Source: an uncultured Pelagibacteraceae bacterium
GTDB taxonomy: Bacteria > Pseudomonadota > Alphaproteobacteria > Pelagibacterales > Pelagibacteraceae
Assembly: GCA_902555065.1 (NCBI GenBank)
Contig: CACDQQ010000003.1
Span: forward strand, 1-64,000
Direction: 5' to 3'
DNA: 64,000 bases
Part shown: in pieces, positions 26,203-34,740 of the stretch
Position numbering within the stretch: position 1 is the stretch's first letter
Layout of the letters: every line of letters begins with the position of its first letter
Made by a program: the position numbers and the translations under genes
Notes under the pieces: generated by a model
The model's database searches: none
The model's input: the letters and a program-made list of their open reading frames with translations, nothing else
What the model was told of the DNA's origin: nothing

Positions 26203-27276
26203 ATGACTAAAAATCCAATAATATTAGGAATTGAAACAAGTTGTGACGAGACATCTGTATCAATTATCCAAGATGATGAATGTGGTATACCTAAAATTTT
26301 ATCAAATGTGATCTCGAGCCAAACGGATATTCACAAGGAATTTGGAGGTGTTGTACCAGAGCTAGCAGCAAGATCTCATGTTGAGAAAATAAATATTATT
26401 GCAAAAAAAGCTTTAAAAGAAAGTGGGATTAAATTGGATAAAATATCAGCTATTGCTGCTACAGCTGGACCTGGATTAATAATTTGCTTGAGTGTTGGTT
26501 TAAATTTTGGAAAAGCACTTGCATCCTCTTTGAATGTACCATTTATTGGTGTGAATCACTTAGAAGGCCATGCCTTAAGTCCAAAGCTACATAACAAATT
26601 AGATTATCCATATCTTCTTCTTTTAATTTCTGGAGGACACAGTCAATTCTTGAGAGTAAATGAGCTAAATGATTACACTAGATTGGGAACAACCATAGAT
26701 GACGCCCTTGGAGAAGCGTTTGATAAAACTGCAAAACTTTTAGACATAGAGTTTCCCGGAGGACCAAAGTTAGAGGAATTTGCTAAAAAAGGTAACTCAA
26801 ATAGATTTGATCTTCCTAAGCCAATTATAAATAAAGGCGGGTGTAATCTTTCGTTTGCTGGTCTTAAAACTGCAATATTAAAAATTACAAGAAATATAAG
26901 TTCACAAAAGGAAAAGTATGATTTGGCAGCTTCTTTTCAAAAAACGATTGAGGATATATTGTATATTAAAACAAAAATTGCTTTTGACGAATTTTTAAAA
27001 AATTTTCCTGTAAAAGAAAGAACATTTATAGTTGCTGGAGGTGTTGCGGCAAATAATGGAATAAGAAAAAAACTAATTCAAGTCAGCGATGAAAACCATT
27101 TTGTATCTATATTTCCAGACCTTAAATTATGTGGAGATAACGCAGCGATGATTGCAATGGTAGGTTTAGAAAAATTTAAAAAAAAACGATTTGATAATTT
27201 AGACTTACCCTCAAATCCAAGATTAGCTTTAGATAAAAAAGCAAAATTTCTTAAAGGTGCTGGAGTACAATTATAA
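26203..27276 (+). CDS. tsaD: tRNA threonylcarbamoyl transferase TsaD
   Basis: 357 aa of the Kae1/TsaD ASKHA fold. Visible motifs: GIETSCDETSVSI, the iron-binding NHLEGHALSP pair of histidines, LLISGGHSQ, DALGEAFDKTAKLL, and VAGGVAANNGIR plus LCGDNAAMIA. With TsaB/TsaE it makes t6A37 on ANN-decoding tRNAs, an essential modification. Its stop abuts the stop of the convergent OGT-like gene with no intervening base. Confidence 0.96.
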   Translation: MTKNPIILGIETSCDETSVSIIQDDECGIPKILSNVISSQTDIHKEFGGVVPELAARSHVEKINIIAKKALKESGIKLDKISAIAATAGPGLIICLSVGLNFGKALASSLNVPFIGVNHLEGHALSPKLHNKLDYPYLLLLISGGHSQFLRVNELNDYTRLGTTIDDALGEAFDKTAKLLDIEFPGGPKLEEFAKKGNSNRFDLPKPIINKGGCNLSFAGLKTAILKITRNISSQKEKYDLAASFQKTIEDILYIKTKIAFDEFLKNFPVKERTFIVAGGVAANNGIRKKLIQVSDENHFVSIFPDLKLCGDNAAMIAMVGLEKFKKKRFDNLDLPSNPRLALDKKAKFLKGAGVQL

Positions 27277-29343
27277 TTAAATATGTATGTGATCTGGTTT
27301 TTTACCTTTTGAATAATTTTCGTATACTTTCTCAAAAGCAATCTCAATATTTTTTGTAAATAATTTCGAATTAAATAATGATTTATTTTTAATATTTTCT
27401 TTTAATTTATTTCTAATTTTATTAAGCAATTCATTATTTTTAGCTAATTTAACAGCAAGATTAACATAATCATCTTGATTATCAGTTATTAATTCATTTA
27501 GATCAAGAGAAACAAGTAGACTAGCCGAAACCCTACTAGCAAATGATTGGCCGCTTAGAGTAATCAAAGGAAGTCCTGTTCTCAAAGCGTCACTTGCTGT
27601 TGTATGAGCATTACAGGGATAAGTATCTAAAAATAGGTCTGCAAGGCTATGTCTTTTCAGATGTTCATCAAGTGGTAATCTTTGAGCAAATTTTATTCTT
27701 TCAATATCAATTCCGTTTTTATTGAATTCTTTTTTTAGGTTTAACTCTGATATTTTATTATCACTAAGTAACCAAATTATACTATTTTCAACATTTTTAA
27801 GTATTTTTACCCATAAATTAAATATTTCTGGAAGTATTTTATAAGTTTGATTAAAACAACAAAAGACAAAGCTATCTTCCTTTAAGCCAAAATCTTTCCT
27901 AGTGAATTTTTTTGTAGAAATTTTTTTCTTACTTTCGTTAATTTGGTAAGAATTTGGCATATAAATAATCTTTTCAGTATAATATTTTCTGTTTTGATCA
28001 CTTATCAAAACACTGTCTGCTATTAAATAATCCATCGTATTACAGCCAGTAGTTCCAGGATATCCAAGGTAGCTGATTTGAATGGGTGCACATCTTTTTA
28101 TAAATAATCCAAAACGGTTATTGTCTGTAAATCCTTTAAGATCTATTGCAATATCAATATTATTTTCATTGCAAATATTTATAATTTCATCATTTGATTT
28201 TAAACTAACATCAAAAAATTTATCAAAAGATTTATTTAACCTATTTCTTATTTCAGAGTTATCATTCTTCCCAAATGAAAATGCATATATCTCAAACTTA
28301 TCTTTATTATGACATTCAAATAATTCTACCATTAAATGGCTAGTTGCATGTGAGTGAAAATCAGAAGAAAAGTAACCTAAGCGAACCTTATTATTTTGTT
28401 TATATTTATATTTCTCAATTTTTTTTATATTATTTGATAAATCTTTCACAAAAATTTCAGAAACTTTTTTTTGTAAAGATGGTGAGTCTATTAATGAAAT
28501 CACAGGAAAAGGATTTGAAAATTTTTTTTCACTCAATATGTTATTTTCTAAAATAATTTTATCATTCTCAATATCAGTCCAGTCGCAAATAGAACATTTA
28601 GATTGAATAATTGTACCTCCCAAAAAAGTTATATTTGGGTCAATTTTTAAAGCAATCTTATGATTAAAAATTGCTTCATTAAATTTTTTTTTATCTAAAA
28701 ATAAATTTCCTAGATTTTTATAAGCTTCCGAAAAATTGTTATTTAGCTCAATAGCTTTTTTATAATTGATTATTGCTTCATCCAATCTATTTAGAGCTTT
28801 TAAAACTTTTCCTTTATTATAAAAAGCTAGAGAATTATTTGTATCAATCACTAATGCTTTCTCATAACAATCTAGAGCATTTATGTAAGATTTAGTCTCG
28901 TTATAAACATTTCCTAAATTATTTAAAGCGTCTTTATTTTTTGGATTTATACTTAAAGACTTTTTATAATTTTCGATAGATTTATCATACTCATTTAAAT
29001 GGAAATAGACATTTCCTTTATTATAAAATGCATCAAAGTAATTAGGTTTGATATTAATTGCTTTGTCTAAATATTTTAATGCTTCTTTAAAATTGTTAAC
29101 TTGGCATAATACTAAAGAATATATGTTGTACAAATCAGGGATATTTGAGTTAATTGTAATTGCTTTATCTAAAAATTTGAATGATTGTTGATATTCTTTT
29201 AAATGAAATGAAATAATCCCCAAAAGGTATAACGCATCAAAATTATCTTGATCCATTTCTAATAATTTTAAAGAAACCTCTTTTGACTTTTCTAGATGAC
29301 CTTTTTGAAATAATTCAACTGCCGCATTAATTAATTTTTTCAT
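27277..29343 (-). CDS. TPR-repeat O-GlcNAc-transferase (SPINDLY-type) protein
   Basis: 688 aa. About seven TPR units fill residues 1-240 (e.g. YDKSIENYKKSLSINPKN, LDEAIINYKKAIELNNN). The catalytic region (about 310-680) keeps the OGT landmarks: VRLGYFSSDFHSHATSHLM with the His of the active-site region, SYLGYPGTTGCNTMDYLIAD, FCCFNQTYKILPEIF and the sugar-nucleotide site DLFLDTYPCNAHTTASDAL. Bacterial members glycosylate proteins or surface structures. It is better conserved than the paralogue at 20619-22307. It leads into the minus-strand MORN/SGNH group, its own start lying 48 bp after the MORN gene stop. Confidence 0.88.
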   Translation of the reverse strand: MKKLINAAVELFQKGHLEKSKEVSLKLLEMDQDNFDALYLLGIISFHLKEYQQSFKFLDKAITINSNIPDLYNIYSLVLCQVNNFKEALKYLDKAINIKPNYFDAFYNKGNVYFHLNEYDKSIENYKKSLSINPKNKDALNNLGNVYNETKSYINALDCYEKALVIDTNNSLAFYNKGKVLKALNRLDEAIINYKKAIELNNNFSEAYKNLGNLFLDKKKFNEAIFNHKIALKIDPNITFLGGTIIQSKCSICDWTDIENDKIILENNILSEKKFSNPFPVISLIDSPSLQKKVSEIFVKDLSNNIKKIEKYKYKQNNKVRLGYFSSDFHSHATSHLMVELFECHNKDKFEIYAFSFGKNDNSEIRNRLNKSFDKFFDVSLKSNDEIINICNENNIDIAIDLKGFTDNNRFGLFIKRCAPIQISYLGYPGTTGCNTMDYLIADSVLISDQNRKYYTEKIIYMPNSYQINESKKKISTKKFTRKDFGLKEDSFVFCCFNQTYKILPEIFNLWVKILKNVENSIIWLLSDNKISELNLKKEFNKNGIDIERIKFAQRLPLDEHLKRHSLADLFLDTYPCNAHTTASDALRTGLPLITLSGQSFASRVSASLLVSLDLNELITDNQDDYVNLAVKLAKNNELLNKIRNKLKENIKNKSLFNSKLFTKNIEIAFEKVYENYSKGKKPDHIHI

Positions 29344-29391
29344 TTATGAAAAAACATTATATCTGAAAAATTATCAAGAATTTATTATAAT

Positions 29392-30201
29392 TTAGCAACC
29401 TCCGCCACCGCCACCGCCACCGCCGCTCATACCTCCATGACTCCCACTTGCAACGGTTGCTTTTTCATGTGCCATCATTAGATCTTGTTTTTGATCTTCC
29501 ATATCTTTTTTACCCTTAGCTGTTAACACATATGTAGTCTGCATATTTGATGAAATATTTGCCGACATCTCATTTTGTTTTATGATTTCTAAATTTTTTT
29601 CATCAATTAATTCTTTAATTTTATCTTGGTCACCATAATCTTTTGAAAAAACTGAAGGTGTGTCAAAAATATCTAATTCTTTAATTAATTGAACTTCGGC
29701 AGTATTTTCCTCTGAAATTTCTGCTTCAAACCATTTACTTCTTAATTCACCTTCTCCTCTAATTTCAAAATAATTTACTTTCCCAAAAGCTTTATTTAAT
29801 TGAACTATTTCTCTTGTATTATTATTTATTGGATTACTAAGTTTATTATATTTCCATTTACCTTTTATTAAATTGCCTTCTTTATCAAGATAAACTCCAC
29901 TTCCATGAAACATATTTCTTTTAAATGTCCCTTTATATTGTGTTCCATCAGAAAATTTAAACACTCCATAACCATGTGCTTTTCCTTTTTTTATATCTCC
30001 TTGATAAATCGCTGTACCAAAATTTAAGGTTCCAACTGTTGTCTCTGATTTTAAAAATGGGATCTCCGGAAAATTTGTTTTGGCGTCATTAGCAATACCT
30101 GAAAAAAATTTCCATAATTTGCTATCTTGAATGATATCTCCTTTAACAACGGTATTATTTAATATTAAAAACAACAGAAAAAATAATAATTTTTTGCTCA
30201 T
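29392..30201 (-). CDS. Secreted MORN-repeat protein with poly-Gly-Cys C-terminus
   Basis: 269 aa: signal peptide (about 1-21, ending VVKG), then MORN-type units YQGDIKKGKAHGYGVFKF, YKGTFKRNMFHGSGVYL and IKGKWKYNKL (about 66-125), a mixed middle domain, and the tail SHGGMSGGGGGGGGGC ending exactly at the stop. MORN repeats often bind membranes or form beta-meander scaffolds. A run of Gly with a terminal Cys is not a sorting signal I know. It resembles the next gene upstream (30298-30810) in plan, including an identical last 20 nt of coding sequence plus stop. Confidence 0.75.
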   Translation of the reverse strand: MSKKLLFFLLFLILNNTVVKGDIIQDSKLWKFFSGIANDAKTNFPEIPFLKSETTVGTLNFGTAIYQGDIKKGKAHGYGVFKFSDGTQYKGTFKRNMFHGSGVYLDKEGNLIKGKWKYNKLSNPINNNTREIVQLNKAFGKVNYFEIRGEGELRSKWFEAEISEENTAEVQLIKELDIFDTPSVFSKDYGDQDKIKELIDEKNLEIIKQNEMSANISSNMQTTYVLTAKGKKDMEDQKQDLMMAHEKATVASGSHGGMSGGGGGGGGGC

Positions 30202-30297
30202 CAGATTAAACTATAATTTAATACATTATTTGTAAAATTTCTTTATATCAATAGATGAAAAAACCGTTTTTTTTAGCAATTACAGATTAGTTTTCAA

Positions 30298-30810
30298 TTA
30301 GCAACCTCCGCCACCGCTACCACCGCTACCAGCATCACCTCCACTGGCATTTTTTTTGTCTTGAGAAACCATTAACTCTCCTTTTTTAGAGAGTTTAAAT
30401 TCACCATCAATTATTTCAGCTGGATAATATTTTGAGAGACCTGCTACCTTCATTTGATTTTCGAGAACAATTCCTTTTTTTAAGTCAATCTTCACAAATG
30501 TTCTGGTCTTTCTACTATGCTTTTTAACAAACTTGTTACTTTTAAATTTACCTTCAAATATTGTGCCATCAGGAAGAACTAATTTTCCTTTTCCATGTAA
30601 TTTATTTTTTCTAATTGGTCCTACATAATTTGAACCATCATTAAATTTAACTTCGGCATTTTTCAAAGAAATTTTTTTTTTTGAAAGATCTAAATTATCT
30701 TTAATTTCTGGTGAGTTTATAATTGAAACTCCAAAGGATGTTGTTCCTGAATTAACATTAAAAATTAAAAAAAATGTAAATAGTAAAGATGTTATGAGTA
30801 TTTGTTTCAT
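30298..30810 (-). CDS. Secreted MORN-repeat protein with Gly-Ser-Cys tail
   Basis: 170 aa: signal peptide (about 1-21), MORN units YVGPIRKNKLHGKGKLVLP and FEGKFKSNKF (about 62-95), a small domain with KYYPAEIIDGEF, and the tail GDAGSGGSGGGGC. It looks like a shortened paralogue of the downstream gene: same signal-MORN-tail order and same terminal GGGGC. It starts 1 bp after the SGNH-like gene ends, so the two are probably co-transcribed. Function unknown. Confidence 0.72.
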   Translation of the reverse strand: MKQILITSLLFTFFLIFNVNSGTTSFGVSIINSPEIKDNLDLSKKKISLKNAEVKFNDGSNYVGPIRKNKLHGKGKLVLPDGTIFEGKFKSNKFVKKHSRKTRTFVKIDLKKGIVLENQMKVAGLSKYYPAEIIDGEFKLSKKGELMVSQDKKNASGGDAGSGGSGGGGC

Positions 30811-30811
30811 A

Positions 30812-31738
30812 CTAATTTTTACAATAATTACTCAATTTTATCAATGAGATTTGGTCAGATTTTAAATGTCTTTTATCTTTGGTTAATATTTCTTTATTAT
30901 CGGATATTAACTTAGAAATATAAACTTTATTAAATTTAGTTTGTCTATTAAAAGTATCACAAATTAATATCTTCAAGCGTTTTTCAATTGAATTAATTTT
31001 TAAAAATTTATTATCTGTATTTTCATATATCCAATAAGGCATTGTTAATACATAATCTATTTCAATATTCATTTTATTAATTATTTTATCTAATTTTAAT
31101 AAATACAAGGCTAAATATTTTTTTAGTTTCTCCACATCTCTACTCATAAATAGTTCTTGCATTTGATTTTCATTTTTCCTAGCTACAGTAAAATATTTGT
31201 TTTCTAAAAGACTTTTAGCAATTATTATTTTATATTTATAGGGTTTATCCAATATTTCTTCCAATTGATGACTCCTTAAAGCCACGAAATTTTCAATATT
31301 CCAATCTGGGTAAACTCTAAAAAGGTCTACAGAGAGATTAAAATTGATTACAATTTTTTCATTAACTATTTTATTGTTTAGTTTAATAAATTTTATTACT
31401 TCAAGTGGTCCATTATTTGGAGCCGCATAAATAACAAAATTATTTTTAAAATATTTTGAAAGGTAGTGTTGTGTTTGATTCTGAATATCTAAACCTAATA
31501 CCTGACTATCTCCAAATACTTGTAGAACATTATTTTTATCTTTAAAATATCTTCCACCAAAATTGTCGGTTTTAAAAATAATTTTTTCATTTCCATATTT
31601 TACGCAGAAATTGGTATTAATTGGCAGATGAACATAATGATCATTATGTCCGAAAGGCAAAAATTTAAGACATTCTTTTGATTTTAAATCATTAATTGGT
31701 AAAATCGTAAATACAAAAATAACTAATATGTTTCTAAT
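30812..31738 (-). CDS. Exported protein with a GDS motif (SGNH-hydrolase-like)
   Basis: About 308 aa if begun at the ATT complementary to 31736-31738, which directly precedes a signal-peptide-like stretch (IRNILVIFVFTILPIND). The frame is open upstream to an ATG at 31882, but that part is antisense to the ferritin-like gene and would place the hydrophobic leader 50 residues inside. The mature part carries VFGDSQVLGLDIQ, recalling block I of AlgJ/SGNH O-acyl hydrolases, then IYAAPNNGPLEV; the other blocks are not clear. Its divergent neighbours include a carbamoyltransferase and a DUF5989-like peptide, companions I recall for such hydrolases. Function uncertain. Confidence 0.6.
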   Translation of the reverse strand: MRNILVIFVFTILPINDLKSKECLKFLPFGHNDHYVHLPINTNFCVKYGNEKIIFKTDNFGGRYFKDKNNVLQVFGDSQVLGLDIQNQTQHYLSKYFKNNFVIYAAPNNGPLEVIKFIKLNNKIVNEKIVINFNLSVDLFRVYPDWNIENFVALRSHQLEEILDKPYKYKIIIAKSLLENKYFTVARKNENQMQELFMSRDVEKLKKYLALYLLKLDKIINKMNIEIDYVLTMPYWIYENTDNKFLKINSIEKRLKILICDTFNRQTKFNKVYISKLISDNKEILTKDKRHLKSDQISLIKLSNYCKN

Positions 31739-32444
31739 TCCAAAAAATAACTTAAAAAAATTCGAACCGTTAAGATGTTGTTTTGTTTTAAATGAATTTT
31801 CTGCTGCAGAATTTGCATCTGCATTAGAAATGTTGTTTGCAGCTAAAAATATAGATGATTTAAAGTTAAGCAAAGGTTTCATAAGACATTCTTTAGATGA
31901 GTATAAACATTTTTCTATATTTACAAATATCAAAAACCAAATTTCATTAGAACACGAACTAAATAATAAAGAAATAAGATTTATACCAATTCACCTTTTT
32001 GCTAAAGGGTATATTTATAAAGATAAATTTATATTTGAAAAAAAGAACATTAAAGATTTTGCAATTTTTATTGGGGCAAATGAAGAAATAGCAGAAAAAA
32101 AATTACATGACTTTCTTGATAATATTAGAAAATTTAAACCAGATCACTCTAAAAAAATTGACAAAATTTTGCTGGATGAAGAAAGACATGCCAAATACTC
32201 ACTAACATTTGCAAAAAAAAATAATTCTAAAATTGCTTATTATATTAAATTCTCTAAGGAGAATTTAATAAGTAAATTAAGACACCTCTATGCTAATAGC
32301 TTAACTAAAGTATCAAAAATTTTTAATCCAATTTTATACCTATTAATTTTAATTATGTATTTACCTGTAAAATTTTTGGATTTGGATAAATCCAAAGAAG
32401 ACAATGATGTTTTGAAAAATATTAATCCAAAATCAATACTATAA
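31728..32444 (+). CDS. Ferritin-like protein
   Basis: 238 aa. Two helical half-sites typical of ferritin-like diiron proteins are visible: EFASALEMLFAAK with a following LDEYKHFSIF (about 27-65), and EEIAEKKLHDFL with LDEERHAKYS (about 127-162); each gives a Glu plus ExxH. A hydrophobic helix near residues 205-225 may anchor it in the membrane. The substrate is unknown; relatives oxidise or hydroxylate fatty acids, quinones or other small molecules. The start overlaps the divergent SGNH-like gene. The carbamoyltransferase gene begins 5 bp later, so the two form one operon. Confidence 0.7.
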   Translation: MFLIPKNNLKKFEPLRCCFVLNEFSAAEFASALEMLFAAKNIDDLKLSKGFIRHSLDEYKHFSIFTNIKNQISLEHELNNKEIRFIPIHLFAKGYIYKDKFIFEKKNIKDFAIFIGANEEIAEKKLHDFLDNIRKFKPDHSKKIDKILLDEERHAKYSLTFAKKNNSKIAYYIKFSKENLISKLRHLYANSLTKVSKIFNPILYLLILIMYLPVKFLDLDKSKEDNDVLKNINPKSIL

Positions 32445-32449
32445 TTTTA

Positions 32450-34141
32450 ATGTTTTACATTGGTATTTCTGCTTATTACCACGAATCATCTGTTTTCTTA
32501 ACAGATGGAATAAATAATAATTGTTTTCTTAAAGAAGAATATTTTACAAGAATAAAAGGCGATAAAAGCTTCCCAAAAAGGAGTTTAGAATTTTTAATAG
32601 AAAAATATTCTTTAAGTGAAAAAAATATAAAATTTGTTTGTTTTTATGAAAAACCTTTCAAATCATGGTGGGAAATTTTTATTTATTCAATAAAAAAACC
32701 TCTAGAAAATAAAAAATTATTAATACATCATCTAAAAAATTTTAACACAGGTTCAATATTTTTTTTTACTCATTTAAATAAAACAATTAAAATATCTAAA
32801 GATAAAATTTTATATTCTTCTCATCATCTAAGCCATTGTTTGTATGGATCATTATATGTAAAAAATGTTGATGATTATGCATTTGTTAGTTGTGACGGAG
32901 TTGGAGAAGGTGAAACAATGACTATATATACAATCGACACTGAAAATTTGATAAAGAAACATTGGACAAACTTTTACCCTAATTCAGTTGGGTTATTTTA
33001 TTCTACAATAACTGATTTTCTAGGTTTTGATATAAATGATGGTGAATTTAAAGTCATGAGTTTAAGTTCATATGGTGATCCAATTTATGAAAAAGAAATG
33101 GAGCAAATTTTTGATTGCAAACAATTGAAATTAAATTCATCATATTTTGAATTTCAAAAAGATCCTGAAAGATCATTTTCTGAAAAACTTATAAAAATTT
33201 TTGGTAAGCCTTATTTAAATTTAGCTATTAAAGAAAATTTTAAAAAATACTCAAATATAGCAAGTTCAGCACAACTAATATTAAATAAATCTGTAAAAAA
33301 CCTTATTTTAAAAGCAAAGAAACTTACAGGCAAAAACAAAATAGTTTTAACTGGTGGCGTTGCATTAAATTGTAAAATGATACATGATTTATCAAAACAA
33401 AATATATTTGATGAATTAATTGTTCCTCCATCGCCTGGTGATTCTGGCTCTGCAATTGGAGCTACTAATTTTTCGTATTTTCACGAAAATAATAGATTTT
33501 TAAAAAATATAGGTTTATTTCCTGGACCAGATAAAAATCAAATAAATAAAAAATTCCAACTAAATGAGTTTTTTGAAAAAATTTCTAAACAGGAGAACTC
33601 TTTAGAAACAGCCACTGAATTAATAAGTAAAGGTCACATTCTTACAACTTATATTGATAAAACAGAAACTGGTCCAAGAGCATTGGGTAATACTTCCATA
33701 ATTTGTAACGCTAAAGATAAATTGGCTGTTGAAAATTTAAATAACAGAATAAAAAAAAGGGAATTTTATCAACCTCTTGCTCCCATGTTACTTAAAGAAA
33801 AATTTGAAAAATATTTTTCTATTCAAGATAATATAAAAAATAATTTATACTCAATGGGAACTTTATGTGAAGCAAAAGAGGATTTAAAAAATGATTACTT
33901 CTCTATAATTCATACTGATAACACATGTAGAGCACAAGTTATTGACAATGAGAATTCATTTATTTTTAAATTATTAAAAAGACTAGCTGAAAACGATATT
34001 AACATAATTGTAAATACATCTTTTAATATTTCAAAAGATCCAATGGTATTCGATTTATTTGATGTTTATACAAATATGAGAAGAATGAATATTGAATATA
34101 TTATAATGAACGAAGGTATATTTAAAGCTAAAGAGATATGA
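32450..34141 (+). CDS. NodU/TobZ-family O-carbamoyltransferase
   Basis: 563 aa with the two-domain plan of NodU-type enzymes. The N-terminal Kae1/TsaD-like domain (MFYIGISAYYHESSV, SSHHLSHCLYGSLY with metal His, FVSCDGVGEGET, LTGGVALNCKM) makes carbamoyl adenylate from carbamoyl phosphate and ATP. The C-terminal YrdC-related domain (GPRALGNTSI, REFYQPLAPMLL, RAQVIDNENSF, IIVNTSFNISKDPMV) transfers carbamoyl to a hydroxyl acceptor, often a sugar or natural product. The acceptor here is unknown. Its stop overlaps a 53-aa membrane peptide gene (ATGA). Confidence 0.92.
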   Translation: MFYIGISAYYHESSVFLTDGINNNCFLKEEYFTRIKGDKSFPKRSLEFLIEKYSLSEKNIKFVCFYEKPFKSWWEIFIYSIKKPLENKKLLIHHLKNFNTGSIFFFTHLNKTIKISKDKILYSSHHLSHCLYGSLYVKNVDDYAFVSCDGVGEGETMTIYTIDTENLIKKHWTNFYPNSVGLFYSTITDFLGFDINDGEFKVMSLSSYGDPIYEKEMEQIFDCKQLKLNSSYFEFQKDPERSFSEKLIKIFGKPYLNLAIKENFKKYSNIASSAQLILNKSVKNLILKAKKLTGKNKIVLTGGVALNCKMIHDLSKQNIFDELIVPPSPGDSGSAIGATNFSYFHENNRFLKNIGLFPGPDKNQINKKFQLNEFFEKISKQENSLETATELISKGHILTTYIDKTETGPRALGNTSIICNAKDKLAVENLNNRIKKREFYQPLAPMLLKEKFEKYFSIQDNIKNNLYSMGTLCEAKEDLKNDYFSIIHTDNTCRAQVIDNENSFIFKLLKRLAENDINIIVNTSFNISKDPMVFDLFDVYTNMRRMNIEYIIMNEGIFKAKEI

Positions 34142-34299
34142 AAAAAATTTTAAATTACATTTATCTAATTAATGATTTTAAAAAAAAATATGGTTATATA
34201 AAATTAATATTTTTTATAATATTCATTTTATTAATTTTGATTTTTTCTATTTTTGTTTTTGTTCAAGTTTTTATACCTTTTACTTACATAGCAATTTAA
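34138..34299 (+). CDS. DUF5989-like single-helix membrane peptide
   Basis: A 53-aa protein starting inside the carbamoyltransferase stop (ATGA overlap). It has a basic N-terminus (KKILNYIYLINDFKKKYGY), one long hydrophobic helix (about 23-48) and the end VQVFIPFTYIAI. This matches the small DUF5989 type that I recall sitting next to carbamoyltransferase and SGNH-hydrolase genes. It may be a membrane tether for the modification enzyme, which is inference. It is easily missed because of its length. Confidence 0.65.
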   Translation: MKKILNYIYLINDFKKKYGYIKLIFFIIFILLILIFSIFVFVQVFIPFTYIAI

Positions 34300-34313
34300 T
34301 ATAACTTATTTAA

Positions 34314-34733
34314 ATGCAATATTGGTTATTAAAATCAGAGCCTGACGTTTGGTCTATAGAACAACAAAAGAAGTCAGGATCAAAAGGCGCTGATTGGGAT
34401 GGTGTACGAAACTATCAAGCTGCTAACAATTTAAAAAAAATGAAAAAAGGAGATCTATGTTTTTTTTACCATTCAAATATAGGTAAAGAAATCGTTGGTA
34501 TTGTTGAAGTAATTAAAACAGCATTTATTGATCCTACGGACAAAGAGAAGCGATTTGTAGCAGTTAAAGTTAAGTATAAAAATAAACTAAAAGTGCCAGT
34601 TTCATTAGAAAATATTAAAAAAAATAAAGATTTAAAAGATATAGCTCTTATAAAACAAAGTAGACTTTCGGTTATGCCAATAGATACTAAATGCTGGAAA
34701 ATTATTTTGAAGATGGGTAGTATCAGCAAATAA
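34314..34733 (+). CDS. EVE-domain protein
   Basis: 139 aa, a complete EVE domain: [16 protein letters not shown] at the start, [21 protein letters not shown] with the Arg-Asn of the binding pocket, [15 protein letters not shown] and [14 protein letters not shown] at the end. EVE domains (thymocyte nuclear protein 1 type, PUA-like) are thought to read modified DNA bases. The gene stands alone on the plus strand 14 bp after the DUF5989-like peptide and 7 bp before acs. Confidence 0.9.
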   Translation: MQYWLLKSEPDVWSIEQQKKSGSKGADWDGVRNYQAANNLKKMKKGDLCFFYHSNIGKEIVGIVEVIKTAFIDPTDKEKRFVAVKVKYKNKLKVPVSLENIKKNKDLKDIALIKQSRLSVMPIDTKCWKIILKMGSISK

Positions 34734-34740
34734 ATATTCC

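Noticed and set aside
31739-31933. N-terminal extension of the SGNH-like frame
   Set aside because: Antisense to the well-formed ferritin-like protein, and it would bury the hydrophobic leader far from the start.
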